DNA from: Chondrilla cf. caribensis
Taxonomy: Eukaryota; Porifera; Demospongiae; Chondrillida; Chondrillidae
NCBI GenBank assembly: GCA_964020155.1
Contig: OZ026551.1
Location: forward strand, 2,449,018-2,513,017
Direction of reading: 5' to 3'
DNA: 64,000 nt
In this document: positions 22,391 to 34,655 of the stretch, one piece after another
How positions within the stretch are numbered: position 1 is the stretch's first letter
Layout: each line of letters opens with the position of its first letter
The notes under the pieces: model-generated
Seen by the model: only the letters and a program-made list of their open reading frames with translations
What the model was told of the DNA's origin: nothing
Databases searched by the model: none
Made by a program: the position numbers and the translations under genes

Positions 22391-24632
22391 ACATGTGTGT
22401 ATGGGGGATGCATGTATGTACATGGGTGTAGGGTGTTTATGGGTGAATGTGATGTGTACATACATATTAAGAAAAAAATGTGCAATTATACAAAGCCCAT
22501 GCATGTGTTTACTGTATGTGTGTATGTTAAATTAACTAAATGTTCTTTTAAGTAGTTGAATGTTGTTATTTTTGTGTTTGCTGTGTGTGCTATAATTACT
22601 AGATGCATGACATTCATGTACACACGTACTGTACTGTACATCTTCAACACTTTGCACTGGATCCTAGCACCAATACACACAACATACGTATGATGTACAA
22701 TATATGTTGCCATCCTTACTAGACATGGGATTTCAATAGACAGGTGTAACATTGACATGAGTGGAGTAGGGACCTAACTATCAGGCTCTGATAAGCACAT
22801 ATGCATGTGTGTAAATACACATACGGGCACACACATATTACACACATACATGTACACAGAAACACACACGCACATGCACACAGAAACACACACGCACATG
22901 CACACACATGTACGTACGCAATACTGCATGTCACTTAACACACACTCAAGCTGCTTACATGTTAAGAGCTGGTCCCACATTATTATTATGACCTCTAAAA
23001 TGTGTTAGAGGATCGGCAGTTCTCTTCTACTGTACATTTATACATGAAATACTTGCTAAAATTGTTCTTGTACTGTAGCTAGCTGCTGATGTATTTGTGA
23101 TTAGCAGAAGAGTTGTTTTTAATGTCAGGGAACTGAGTTCTGATATTGATATAGGCAGAATTCACAGAGGTAAACACACCTCATGTGTGTGGTCTGCATA
23201 GGTTCTGTGTTCAGAGAGTCAACACCTGTACTCATATGTTGTATCAGATTCAGTGTGTACTGGTTATGTGTGTTCACTCCTTGACTATAATGTACAGATA
23301 TTATAGTGTGATGGTTGTGAGTGAGTGGGTGGATGTGATGGTTGTGAGTGTGTGGTGGATGTGATGGTTGTGAGTGTGTGGTGGATGTGATGGTTGTGAG
23401 TGAGTGGGTGGATGTGATGGTTGTGAGTGTGTGGTGGATGTGATGGTTGTGAGTGAGTGGATGGATGTGATGGTTGTGAGTGTGTGGTGGATGTGATGGT
23501 TGTGAGTGAGTGGGTGGATGTGATGGTTGTGAGTGAGTGGGTTGATGTGCTGGATGTGGGTGAGTGGGTGGATTTGCTGGCTGTGAGTGAGTGGGTGGGT
23601 GTGTTGGTTGTGAGTGGGTGGATGATGAGTATTTGATAACAGCAATCCATTCTTCTTGTCTTCTTCAGATTGAAATGAAGGAAAGATCAGGACTGGCTTT
23701 GATATTGATATTGGATTGGCAGAGGAAGTAAACACACCTCATGTGTGTGGTCTGCATAGATTCTGTATTCAGAGAGTCAACACCTGTAGCTACTCATGTG
23801 TTGTATCAGATTCAGTGTGTACCTGTAATGTGTGTACACTCAGTAACTATAATGTACAGATATTATGCATAGTGTGCTGGTTCAGTTGTGAGGGGGTGAG
23901 TGGATGTGATGGTTGTGAGTGAGTGGTGGATGTGATGTAATTTTCCTGTCTTCTTCAGGTAGAAATGAAGGAAATAACAGGACTGCCTTTGTTAGGGTAA
24001 CTTGATGGCTTCACCTTTGTATATCATTATAGATTGCATGTCGTATAAACCAGGTACCCCATTCTCGTGAAAGCGTTTGTTGCGAGGTTTCTGGACGTTC
24101 GTGCAGGTTTAATGAAGGGGAATACCCATTATGAGGCTGGGGTGATAAAAATGGCGTTAACATCGATATTATCGACACATGGAAAATGTTCGTGTTTTTC
24201 TCCACACGCTTTCAGGTACAGTTTGAGTTCTAAGGGATGCGAAGGTGCGCATATTATTTGTTGGCACACAGAAATTTCTGTCAGTATTTGTATTTGCGTA
24301 GTGGGTCCCAAGCAAATTATAAACTGATTAGCTACGTTTATGACGTTCTGGAAGCCCTAGAAGTGGAGTAAAATCCTATTGCACGACTCTGTACGGTTCC
24401 ACTCTCAGTTCAGATATGTGGTCCCGCTTAGTCCAATGGTTAACCCTGGCTGGTGTACAAGGCTCTTTGGTTTGGAATCATCTTCGGTCTTGTACCGTGT
24501 TCGTTTATTTGGATAATGATGTGGTTTCTCCACTCCTCACCCCTCACATACTTACACTGCACGTATACCTTCTAGTGATGTCAGGAGCTTCAGTACTAGT
24601 TATCTTGATCTTTGTGTTCTCTCTTTATTCAG
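22391..24632. other. Intron between C and D exons of gene 2, with minisatellite and repeated block
   Basis: It holds CA-rich patches (22800-22940), a block with AGGGAACTGAGTTCTGATAT near 23130 that recurs in gene 3 (48250, 52650) and might be a short exon, the GTGAGTGAGTGGGTGGAT minisatellite (23305-23625; a short second patch 23885-23935), and a ~600-bp block (23950-24560) repeated at 45780, 48640, 50280 and 53130. No further module exon is seen. Confidence 0.5.
23305..23625. repeat. Minisatellite, 26/27-bp unit (GTGATGGTTGTGAGTGAGTG)
   Basis: About twelve units alternating GTGAGTGAGTGGGTGGAT and GTGAGTGTGTGGTGGAT versions. Shorter arrays of the same unit at 45565, 48460, 50040 and 52850 accompany each C-module block of gene 3. 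Confidence 0.9.
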
Positions 24633-24830
24633 GACTTGAAATTCTACATAAAAAGGAAGGTCTCATTACTGAGGCAGAATGTGAAAGAATTGGAAGTACA
24701 TATTATTATGATAGATACGAAGTGGTGGCTCTAATAATTGTAGCTAAAAGTATTAGTGATAGTTTGAAAATTTGTGAGATTTGTGAGCAATGCCAATTAT
24801 TGAGGGGAGATGGTATGAAGAAAATCAAAG
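24633..24830 (+). CDS. Gene 2 D-module exon (death-fold-like)
   Basis: 66 codons, phase 1-1. Acceptor CTTTATTCAG, donor GTGTGT. It reads LEILHKKEGLITEAECERIG, then YEVVALIIVAKSISDSLKIC, ending MKKIKG. Shares the L(H)..E(G/Q)L(I/V)T.(E/A)E start with other modules. The non-consensus GTGTGT donor is shared with gene 3 D exons. Confidence 0.65.
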
Positions 24831-25198
24831 GTGTGTCTGTGTGTGATCTGTGTGTATAATTTCTCTAGATTTTTACAGTTTTCCATCAAATGGTAGACTA
24901 AGTAATAGTTTCCAAATGGATTATATCATAATTTACTTGATAACATTTTACTGTGTTAATTTTGTGAATTGTTGTTAATCCAGGACCATGTTATATGCCA
25001 TGGTGATATTCTATCCACCAAGTTTATTTGTGCAACTTCCCTTTTATTATTACCTGAATAAGATTTTGGATAATCTACTAGGCTTGTTGATCCAACCCAT
25101 CTTTTCCTCAATTTCCTAAACTTCACTGTAGTTATACTTTCCCATTTGATTTGACACAGATAATATTATGCATGTAAATTCCTATTTGAAGGTATTTT

Positions 25199-25481
25199 TA
25201 GGTATTGAGGAAGGTATTGTTTTCATTTCGACTTCCGGTATGTAATGCTCGACCGATATATATATAACAATGATTTTATATTATAATATATATTCCGCGA
25301 AATAAACGATGGCCGATTTTGAACACCGCCAATGTGAAATTGGGCTTGAATTCGTGCGCTGAAGCTTTATCGAACGTAATGGCTTGAGCGAAGTTTCTTC
25401 TGAACCTACAAATAACGCCCGAATAATTTGAGTGCAGGGGACGGCAGCCCCACGAGTTTTTCAACTCGAATTACTTGTTGA
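25199..25481. mobile_element. Dispersed approx. 280-bp repeat, inserted after the D exon
   Basis: Comparison with the homologous, uninterrupted sequence near 54690 shows an insertion starting GGTATTGAGGAAGG and ending ACTCGAATTACTTG. Relatives at 9320, 14610 and 32121. No terminal features decide between SINE and MITE. Confidence 0.65.
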
Positions 25482-25548
25482 CATATTATATGTAGTACAT
25501 GTGTGCAAGTTCTGTGTGTATGTACATATGTACGTATGTAAGTAAGTA

Positions 25549-25713
25549 CTGTCAATTCTCATTAATCCACCAATGCCCAACTTTTCATCCACCACAATTT
25601 CCCAGTACCAATATAATGTACAAGTACCAATGAATGTCCAGTTAATCCGCCAAACTCATTAATCTAACATATTCTTTGAAAAAGAATTGTGGGAGATTAA
25701 CCAGCATTCACCG
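25549..25713. mobile_element. TA-flanked MITE (CAGTGAATTCTCGTTAATCC family)
   Basis: Ends CTGTCAATTCTCATTAATCC and, inverted, GATTAACCAGCATTCACCG, flanked by TA. Other copies at 54769, 59199 and a diverged one ending at 37174. Confidence 0.75.
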
Positions 25714-26024
25714 TATGTATATTTCGCTATGGTAATGTATTTATACGTTTACATATGCATATGCACTTGTGTATACATACATACGTATACATGTATACAT
25801 AATATGTTTGTGTGTACTATGCATGAGACTGTGTGTATATGATATTAGCACATACAATGTGTGTGTGTGTGTGGTCCATTTACATGCATAATCTTATGTT
25901 GTATATGTGTCTATTGTATTGTATTTCATGTGGTATTCCAAAGTCTGTCTGTCCTCTCCATGTACATATGAAGTGATTTGACGCTCTACTTGGTTACAGT
26001 ATCGTTTTATGACATTGTTTCCAG

Positions 26025-26213
26025 TTCTTGTGGATATTTATCATAAGGAACAGCTAGTGACAAAAGAGGAAGCTGAAAAGGTTGCTTCTGATGTATGGGG
26101 GTGGGAATGGATGTGGGTAGATGTTGCTGTCACCAAAGATGTTGTTATTGCTGCAAGAATAGGTGACATCTTAGATACATATGGGTGGAATAATGGTGCA
26201 AAACACATTAGAG
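26025..26213 (+). CDS. Gene 2 A-module exon 1
   Basis: 63 codons, phase 1-1, with TTTCCAG acceptor and GTAAGT donor. The hinge is WGWEWMWVDV and the last helix is DILDTYGWNNGAKHIRG, the only copy with Trp after the YG. Confidence 0.72.
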
Positions 26214-26546
26214 GTAAGTGTGTGTACTCTAGTCTGTGCATATAAATACTGTACAGGATCCCTTTGAAAAGGCACAATTATCTTAAATAATAACTGTATG
26301 CTGCATTCATGCATCTCTTATACTCTCTATATGTGTGTGTACATCGTAGTAGTCATTGTAGTAAATCACATGTGGTAGTGAATATGTGCTCCAAATAACA
26401 TGTGTGTTTGTAAGTACATATGTATTAACAATTAATTAACGTAATTATTTTACAGTGCATGTGTGAGTCATTATGTACCACAGTATGTCTGTGTTGGTTG
26501 TAGGTTAATAGTTTATGTGTGGCTGTTTTACATGTACGTACATGCC

Positions 26547-26548
<2 letters not shown>

Positions 26549-26642
<94 letters not shown>
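26549..26642. repeat. (GT)n microsatellite
   Basis: About 47 GT units between A exons 1 and 2 of gene 2. Confidence 0.97.
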
Positions 26643-26643
<1 letters not shown>

Positions 26644-26897
26644 ATGTACTTTTGATTGTAAATACACATGGTACATGCGTACGTATATACTTATGGTCCA
26701 TTGCTACTATTACATTTCCAGTTATTTATACTCAACAATGCCCATACCATTCAGGAGATTTGTTATTTTGATTTGATGCGCTATGACATGTGTGTTCGTT
26801 GGTATTCCAAAGTCTATCTATCCTCTCCATGTATATACATATGAAGTGATTTGATACTCTACTTGGTTACAGTATCATTTGATGACATTGTTTCCAG

Positions 26898-27074
26898 TTC
26901 TTGTGGATGTTTATCATAAGGAACAGCTAGTGACAAAAGAGGAAGCTGAAAAGGCTGCTTCTTGTGTATGGAGGTGGGTAGAAGTTGCTGTCACCAAAGA
27001 TGTTGTTACCGCTGCAAGAAAGTCTGACATCTTGGATAAACACGGCTTACATATTGTTGCACGACGCATTAGAG
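26898..27074 (+). CDS. Gene 2 A-module exon 2
   Basis: 59 codons, phase 1-1, with TTTCCAG acceptor and GTAAGT donor. The hinge is short (WRWVEVAV). Differs in the last helix (KSDILDKHGLHIVARRIRG), with Lys-Ser for Ile-Ala. Confidence 0.72.
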
Positions 27075-27416
27075 GTAAGTGTGTGTACTTTTGTCGTGTC
27101 TGTGTAGAAATACTGTGCAAGATCCCTTTGGAAAGGCACAATTATCTTGAATAATAGCTGTATGCTACATTCATGCATTTCTTGTACTCTCTGTATGTGT
27201 GTGTACATCGATCATTGTAGTAAATTACATGTGGTAGTGAATGTGTGCTCCAAATAGCATGACATTGTGTGTTTGTAAGTACGTTAAGTATGTTAACAAT
27301 TAATACGTAATTATTTTACAGTGCATGTGTAAGTCATTATGTACCACAGTATGTCTGTATTGGTTGTAGGTTATTAGTTTATTTGTTGCTGTTTTACATG
27401 TACGTACATGCCTGTG

Positions 27417-27425
27417 TGTGCGTGC

Positions 27426-27484
<59 letters not shown>
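27417..27484. repeat. (GT)n microsatellite
   Basis: GT tract preceded by GCGTGCGTGCGTG. The same position in the A unit as the tract at 26549, so it was duplicated with the unit. Confidence 0.95.
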
Positions 27485-27485
<1 letters not shown>

Positions 27486-27741
27486 ATGTACTTTTGAATG
27501 TAAATATATACACATGGTACATGTGTACGTATATACTTACGGTCAATTGCTACAATTACATTTGTAGTCCTTCATACTCAGCAATGCCCATACCATTCAG
27601 GAGATTTGGTGTTTTATATTGTTGCACTATGACATGTGTGTGATTGTTGGTATTCCAAAGTCTGTCTATCCTCTCCATGTACATATGAAGTGATTTGATA
27701 CTCTACGTGGTTACAGTATCATTTGATGACATTGTTTCCAG

Positions 27742-27918
27742 TTTTTGTGGATGTTTATCATAAGGAACAGCTAGTGACAAAAGAGGAAGCTCAAATGGTT
27801 GCTTCTGATGTATTGAGATGGGCAGAATGTGCTGTCACCAAAGATGTTGTTACCGCTGCAAAAATAGGTGACATCTTGGATAGGTATGGCTTCAGTGATT
27901 TTGCAAAACACATTAGAG
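27742..27918 (+). CDS. Gene 2 A-module exon 3
   Basis: 59 codons, phase 1-1, with TTTCCAG acceptor. The donor is GTTAGT instead of GTAAGT. The module is intact (FVDVYHKEQLVTKEEAQMV; DILDRYGFSDFAKHIRG). Confidence 0.7.
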
Positions 27919-28307
27919 GTTAGTGTGTATACTCTCGTCTGTGTGTATAAATACTGTACAGGATCCCTTTGGAAAGGCACAATTATCTTGAATATTAGCT
28001 GTATGCTGCATTCATGCATCTCTTGTACTCTCTGTATGTGTGTGTGTACTTATAGTACATGTGTTAGTGATTAAATATATCTTTGATATTTACTGTATGC
28101 TACATTCATGCATCTCTTGTACGTTCTGTATGTGTGTACTTATAATATGTAGTACAGTACACATGTTAGTGATTGGATACATACGTATAATTATCATGTA
28201 CGTAATTGTGCATTTGAGTTATTATGATTTGTATATGTAGAGCATGTGTACATATTTGTGTTTGTGTGTGTGTGACAGTGTTAGTCAATTTACTCAGAGT
28301 ATACATT

Positions 28308-28310
<3 letters not shown>

Positions 28311-28366
<56 letters not shown>
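28311..28366. repeat. (GT)n microsatellite
   Basis: GT tract between A exons 3 and 4 of gene 2. Confidence 0.95.
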
Positions 28367-28367
<1 letters not shown>

Positions 28368-28556
28368 CATGCATGTGTGTGTTTACATGTTAACAGCAAT
28401 CACCATCCCATTCAGAAGATTTGGTATTTTAATTTGATGCACTATGACATGTGTGTGTTTGTTGGTATTCCAAAGTCTGTCCATCCTCTACATGTACATA
28501 TGAAGTGATTTGATACTCTAGTTGGTTACAGTATTATTTGATGACATTGTTTCCAG

Positions 28557-28733
28557 TTCTTCTGGATGTTTATCATAAGGAACAGCTAGTGACAAAAAAG
28601 GAAGCTGAAGAGGCTGCTTTTCATCGATGGAGGTTGATAACAGTTGCTGTCAACAAAGATGTTAGTACTGCAACAAGAATAGCTGACATCTTGGATAAAT
28701 ATGGCTTCAATCATGTTGCTAGAGACATTAGAG
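28557..28733 (+). CDS. Gene 2 A-module exon 4
   Basis: 59 codons, phase 1-1, with TTTCCAG acceptor and GTAAGT donor. It reads LLDVYHKEQLVTKKEAEEAA; the hinge is HRWRLITVAVNKD, without the Trp repeat. Its last helix (FNHVARDIRG) is intact. Confidence 0.72.
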
Positions 28734-29202
28734 GTAAGTGTATGTACTCTGGTCTGTGTGTATAAATACTGTACAGGATCCCTTTGAAAAGGCACAATTA
28801 TCTTGAATATTAGCTGTATGCTGCATTCATGCATCTCTTGTACTCTCTGTATGTGTGTACTTATAGATAGTACAATACATGTGTTGATGATTAGATACAT
28901 ACAAGTACTTTTGTTAGCATGTAATAGTTCATCTGAATATAATGCAAGTGTACATACATGTCTGTGTGACAGTGTTAGTCGAATTTACTGGAAACATGCA
29001 TATTATGTTAGTTAATGTAGTTTTAAGATGTTGGATTCGTCGGTTGTATGATTTGTAATCATTTCTCGCTGGTATATCTCTTACAAACGTCTGCCTGTAA
29101 TGGTAAATACAGTACCTTCATGGTACTATACTGGATATGCTGTTACAGTAGTGTCCTCAGAGATACAGATTCAGTATATATACTGTTGTGATGATTTCAG
29201 TG

Positions 29203-29225
29203 TTTGTGTGTGTGTCTTTGTGTGT

Positions 29226-29324
<99 letters not shown>

Positions 29325-29327
29325 TGT

Positions 29328-29395
<68 letters not shown>

Positions 29396-29408
29396 GTGTG
29401 CATGCGTG

Positions 29409-29440
<32 letters not shown>

Positions 29441-29490
29441 GTGTGCATGTGTGCATGTGTATGTGTGTGTATGTGTGTGTGTATTAGTAT
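29203..29490. repeat. (GT)n microsatellite, compound
   Basis: About 290 bp of GT repeats with GGTGTG and GCATGC interruptions, the longest GT block in the window, just downstream of the gene 2 A array. Confidence 0.95.
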
Positions 29491-30351
29491 ATATTTATGT
29501 ATGATTGTTAGTGTTTTCAATGTTTATAAATTATAGTGTGCACCTGCACATTAATCAAGGACAGTGTCATCCAAAATACGTACCTGAAGTACTAATGTTG
29601 GATGACATATGAATGTGTCACATGTGCCAAGTTGAACGATGCCATCTGCATATAGCAATCTTCATGTTTAAGATCATTACCAAACTGGGTCCTGACTACT
29701 TGGCTCCTCTTTGTACTCAGAGCCACCTTCAAACCCCAGCCCTAGTCCATTTGTACCACTTTCCCATAAGCCCTCAAGATCAGTCCTTCAACATGTGATG
29801 TGTATTACAGTTTACATGTGTTTGTATCATGACCTGGTGTTTGTATTGAAGGGTACATGGATATGTAACCAGTGTTATATATTGAGTACATGTGTGTATT
29901 ATGTATTTCACATGGTGTTCATAGAACATAGGTAACTTCGTTTGTGTGACATTTGTGTGGATAGCTGTGTCATACATAGTTTTGATATTTGCATACAGCC
30001 CAACCAGATGGTACTTTACTTACTATGTGGTACTATGTTTCTATGTAAAATAATATAATAGCATACTAACCTCACACAGCTTTGTTATTATAACTGAGCA
30101 ATAAGTTGCTAGGCAATTAATTGACAAATTATGTCAACAATCACAAGTTAGCAATAGCAAAGGGAAGTGCACTAATAACACTGTATATTTGCACATTGTA
30201 CACTTTGATCTGCCCATACATAAGGATATAGAGTATCTATGGCCCATGTAACATACCACATAGTATTGTTGTGTTTCTGACAATCCAAGTGGTACTGATG
30301 TGTTGCAAGTACTGTTTCTTGTTATGTCAAAACAGCCATATATTGTTTCAG
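29491..30351. other. Intron, gene 2 array to linker
   Basis: A Pro/Ser-rich open stretch at about 29722-29800 after a TGTACTCAG acceptor (PPSNPSPSPFVPLSHKPS) may be another linker exon; the possible gene 1 counterpart at 4840-4895 is poorly conserved, so I do not call it. A GGTACTTTAG-family repeat lies at 30005-30215. Confidence 0.35.
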
Positions 30352-30438
30352 GGAGGACCACACGAAGTTATAAAGCTAAAAGGTTTGAGAGGCATGCAGC
30401 AACTACTGGATTTCTTCGGTCTACAAAACTCTCACGCG
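30352..30438 (+). CDS. Gene 2 linker exon L1 (candidate)
   Basis: Acceptor TTGTTTCAG, donor GTAAGC. 87 nt, open as phase 1-1 (RTTRSYKAKRFERHAATT...LRSTKLSR). The gene 1 counterpart is at 10394. Basic, no domain. Another frame is also open, so the frame rests on conservation with gene 1. Confidence 0.45.
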
Positions 30439-30777
30439 GTAAGCCCTATTGGAGTATGATCAGTACTGACTAGCATACACTTCACTTTCCCTAATGGACA
30501 ACGTTTTAACATGTATTGTGTACTAGAGTGTGCATGTGGATATTTAAACAGTATTTTATATCTTGATAGATGGAAATGCATGTACGTATACATGTATTAT
30601 ACCTGGTGTTCCTATAACTTTGTGATGCATTTGTGCGTGCTATGTACTTGTAGTTTTGATATCTACATAATATGGTTATATGCATATCTATTGAAGCAAC
30701 AGCTATGTGTGGACATACAATATTTTGATGATCAACTTGCTAATCCTGTAACACGTGTGTATTTTTTGAATACTCAG

Positions 30778-30898
30778 CACACAGTGAGCCAAGTCGGTAT
30801 GCCATGTCACACACCACTGAGTTGGACACCTCAGTCAGTGAGACCAGTCCTGACATTGACTCCAGTGAACCCAAGTCACAAGAGAAAACAACTGTGAG
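30778..30898 (+). CDS. Gene 2 linker exon La (Ser/Thr-rich)
   Basis: Acceptor ACTCAG, donor GAG|GTTTATG. 121 nt, phase 1 to 2. Reads HTTELDTSVSETSPDIDSSE and PKSQEKTTV. Six nt shorter than the gene 1 copy at 10775, in frame. Followed at once by the minisatellite. Confidence 0.6.
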
Positions 30899-31820
30899 GT
30901 TTATGTACAGACACTGTGTACAAGACACTGTGTACCGGATACTATGTACAGGACACTTTGTACAGGTACTATGTACAGACACTATGTACAGACAAAACGT
31001 ACAGGACACAATGTACAGACACTATGAACAGACACTATGTACAGATTATTTGTACAGGACACTATGTACAGACACTATGTACAGACCCTATGTACAGACA
31101 CTATGTACAGGACACTATGTACAGGAGACTATGTGCAGACATAGTGGACAGGACATTCTGTACAAGACACTATGTACAGACACTCTGTAAAGGACACTAT
31201 GTACAGGGCACTTTTTACAGACACTATGTACAGGACACTATGTACAGGACACTCTGTACAGACATTATATACAGGGCACTATGTACAGACATTATGTACA
31301 GGAAGATACTATGTACCAGAGAGTATGTTTAGGACAATATATACAGATGTTATGTACTGACGCTATGTATGGACACTATGTACAGACAGTATGTACAGAC
31401 GCTATATATGTAAGGGACACTATGAACAGGACATCATGTACAGGACACCATGTACAGGACACTATGTACAGACATTATGTATAAGACACTATGTGAAGGA
31501 CACTATGTACAGGACACTATGTACAGGACACTATGTACAGGACACTTTGTACAGACACTATGTACAAGGCACTATGTACAGACACTATGTACAGGACACT
31601 ATGTACAGGACACTATGTACAGGACACTATGTACAGGACACTTTGTACAGACACTATTTACAGACACTATGTACAGACACTATGTACAGGCACTATGTAC
31701 AGGACACTTTGTACAGGACATTATGTACAGACACTATGTACAGGACACTATGTACAGACACTATGTACAGACACTACATAAGTACAGGACACTATGTACA
31801 AGATACTATGTACAAAACAC
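30899..31820. repeat. Minisatellite, 13/14-bp unit ACACTATGTACAG(G)
   Basis: About 0.9 kb of the same unit as at 10902-13535, in the homologous intron of gene 2, more diverged. Same no-stop artefact on the + strand. Confidence 0.95.
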
Positions 31821-31858
31821 CATTCATTGGACTGAGTGTTACTGGTCCATTATATGTT

Positions 31859-32947
31859 TAGTGCCACCCACTTAATAGGCCGCAATTAGTTTTGGAAAAT
31901 TTTAGATATTATCCGTTTTGGCCTAATATCCAATTCATACTAATTATGCACTACAATGTTAATTTCACATGCATGTAATATAATTATTTGATATAGCAGA
32001 AGAAATAAACTTCAGTAAAAAAGACTTCCAAAAACAATCATGGATACACAATGTCATTATAAAAGTGCAGTACTAGAAACTTGAAACAACTTAACCGGCC
32101 GCCTGATGGCAAACAAGCTAGTAATTCGAGTTTAAAAACTCGAATTACTTGGCGTCTTCGTTAGGTTTAGAAGAACCTTCACTGAAGTTATTACGTTCGG
32201 CGGAGCTTCAGCGCACGAATTCTAGCCCAATTTCAAATTGTCAGCGTTCGAAATTGGCCATCTTTATTTCGCGCAATATAAATTCTAATATAAATTCATT
32301 GTTGCGGTTACGCATAGGAACACATTATATATATATATATATATCTATCGGACGAGCGTTACATACCGGAAGTCGAAATGAAAACAATAACTAAAAATCC
32401 TCGCAGTTGAGTCTCTTTGAAAACTGTTTCGTCTTCTTGATAAGTATCACGTCAGTAATGGACGTTGGAAACCACATCGCAGGTTCTTCTATTAATATCA
32501 ACTTCCTTGCTCATTTGGCCTTAAACTGGTAACATTCCATAGAAGACGGTTCAGATTTTCCCTCTAGAATATTACCGACTGTTCTTCAGCAATCTTCAGC
32601 GCACACTCATGTGAAAAATGCCCTCCAATCGCATCGATGCTGGCTATACTTCCGATTGGCTTTTTTAAGTGTACAAATTTCTTGCTTTCGGACTACAAAC
32701 AATCTGCTCTGCGTTCACTTGTCATCTTCCCTTGAAAAAGAATATTGCTGGAAACCTTTGGCCTAATATGTGTTACCTAACGCATACTGAAAGTGCTAAT
32801 GGAAGGACAAAAACATGTCGGATGGTGGATTTGGCAGTTGGCACAATACCGTATACTTTCCCCATACTGATGAATTCGTGCCAGAAAATTGTGGCATAAT
32901 AAACGGTCTGGCCTATTATTCGGCGATATATTAAGTGGGCGACACTG
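31859..32947. mobile_element. Non-autonomous Tigger/pogo-like element, copy 2, with nested insertion
   Basis: Reverse-orientation copy of the element at 453-1280. Left end TAGTGCCACCCACTTAATA, right end TTAAGTGGGCGACACTG followed by TA. About 32121-32398 is absent from the other copy and belongs to the dispersed 280-bp family, so it inserted later. Confidence 0.75.
32121..32398. mobile_element. Dispersed approx. 280-bp repeat nested in Tigger-like element
   Basis: Starts GTAATTCGAGTTTAAAAACT and includes GTTCGGCGGAGCTTCAG and a short (TA)n. Its absence from the homologous element at 453-1280 defines the insertion. Confidence 0.7.
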
Positions 32948-33026
32948 TATTTTGTTTCTAATAATTATTTCTAGTCCAATAGCTATTTACTGGTAATTGC
33001 TTTTAAATTAATGTGAAGGTTACCAG

Positions 33027-33068
33027 GGAATTGGATACCATGTCTCAGAAAGAATCAGGAATTTTTTT
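33027..33068 (+). CDS. Gene 2 linker exon Lb (weak candidate)
   Basis: Acceptor TTACCAG, possible donor GTATGC after a T run. Reads ELDTMSQKESGI in frame with La. Like the gene 1 copy at 14297 its exit phase does not fit Z0, so the splice model is incomplete here. Confidence 0.25.
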
Positions 33069-33222
33069 GTATGCCTGATCTGCAAACAATTCTAATGTGT
33101 ACATTATTATTTTATGCATGCACAAGCGTGAGTACAGTATTAGCACACACAATGCACATGCACACACGCACACACGGACAACACACATGCACACACGCAC
33201 ACACACACACCCACACACACCC

Positions 33223-33257
33223 ACACACGCATACGCACACACACACGCACACACACA

Positions 33258-33331
<74 letters not shown>
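33223..33331. repeat. (CA)n microsatellite upstream of Z0
   Basis: CA tract with CACG/CACC interruptions at its left side. Positional counterpart of 14971-15301 in gene 1. Confidence 0.95.
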
Positions 33332-33333
<2 letters not shown>

Positions 33334-33407
33334 TGCAACATAATATACATGAATATTATAAAAATTTCTATTGGTGGTTTTCATAACTGATACATTGAAT
33401 TCCATAG

Positions 33408-33495
33408 TATGTGGGGAAACTGAATGTGACTGAAGAAGTCCAGAGTAACTTTTGGACTCATACTTTGAAGACTTTTGTCTCACTCTTTCATGACA
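33408..33495 (+). CDS. Gene 2 exon Z0
   Basis: 88 nt, phase 0 to 1. Acceptor TTCCATAG, donor GTGAGT. Reads KLNVTEEVQSNFWTHTLKTF. The other two frames contain stops in both paralogues. It joins in phase to the ZU5-like exon. Confidence 0.65.
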
Positions 33496-34059
33496 GTGAG
33501 TTTAAATCCAGGCATACCTCATCTTGATAGACCTTGAATAACAGGCTTTTTAATACAGTAGTAATCTATTCTAACAATGTACCCCAATGCATGGGCGTTT
33601 TCAATAAAAACGCTGACAGGAGTACATTTGCAATGTACTGGGGTATATTATTATTTGTGATGTACCCCAGTTTTTGTAAGTGGCACTAGTTAACGTAACA
33701 AGCTTTAGATAGTTACCGAATGAACCAGGAAACTCACTGAACCCATGAGCCTCTGAATATTTACCGAACTAACAAGGAAACTTGCTAAAACAATGAGTCT
33801 CGGAGTATTAAATTTACTGAATGAATGACCTTCTTGCTGCTCCTTGTTGAAACCCTCCATCAATATCAGCCCGCGTCAATGAATGTGCCTATGGGGTATA
33901 ACTACTACATGTGATTGTTATTGTTAATGCCTGCACTGTGTACATGGCCTGGTGTATGACTGTTACACTTTTAGCTGTAGTAACCTACATAGCAGGCTTG
34001 TATGTGTGGAGTGATCATGAATGAGGTCTGAATCAATGTAACTTATACTTCACATACAG
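33496..34059. other. Intron with imperfect repeats
   Basis: Holds an inverted TGTACCCCA / TACTGGGGTA pair around a GCGTTTTCAATAAAAACGC hairpin (33575-33665), and two diverged copies of a ~70-bp unit (ACCGAAT/ACCGAACT...GGAAACT) at 33715-33830. None of this is in the shorter gene 1 intron, so it probably is an insertion. Confidence 0.5.
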
Positions 34060-34643
34060 TATCCCCTGAAGCCGTCCTCTCCAGGGATTGCTGGCTCCCT
34101 TTTGGCTATGATTCCATCACAGTTGACAGACGAGGTGGTACCTGTGATCTTTGTTCCGATGGTCTAACCAAGCTCTCTGTACCGAGGAATGCAGTACGAG
34201 GTGAAACCGCTGATATCCGATATGCCATCATTGGAAAGGGTCCATTCCGGCTCCCACCCAACTACCAGGTAGGAAGCTTTGTAGTGTACGTGCACTACAA
34301 TCCTGAGGAAATAACTACACCAGTCACCCTCTCCCTCCCCACCTGGTACGGAGGAGATGTTGTACCAGGAGAACCTCCACCAGATGGTCTCAGCTTTGCA
34401 GTAGCTCCTCACATACTGGGACTGTGGGATACCCAATACACATTCCAGCTGGTTGATGGAGGAGAGTTCCATGATAGCAGAGTTCATGATGTGTCCATTG
34501 ATGGACACTCCAGCCTCTACACCACTGCTTTTAAGGAAGGTGCTAATGTTTTATACCTAGCCACATATCTGGTGGTGAAGAAAAGTACCGAAGAAACCAC
34601 TCATAGGATCTATGTAATGTATTTCAGTCCAACTTGGCGTGAA
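34060..34643 (+). CDS. Gene 2 ZU5-like domain exon
   Basis: 584 nt, phase 1 to 0. Acceptor TTCACATACAG, donor GTGAGC. Open throughout. Same motifs as gene 1 (DRRGGTCDL, L.VPRNAV, DIRYAI, VTLSLP, FQLVDGGEF). One codon longer than gene 1, near the carboxyl end (KKSTEETTH). An insertion lies immediately beyond the donor and duplicates it. Confidence 0.72.
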
Positions 34644-34655
34644 GTGAGCTATTTT

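Noticed and set aside
24416..24480. A functional tRNA gene in the 600-bp block
   Set aside because: An A-box-like motif is present but the B box is poor and I cannot fold a cloverleaf.
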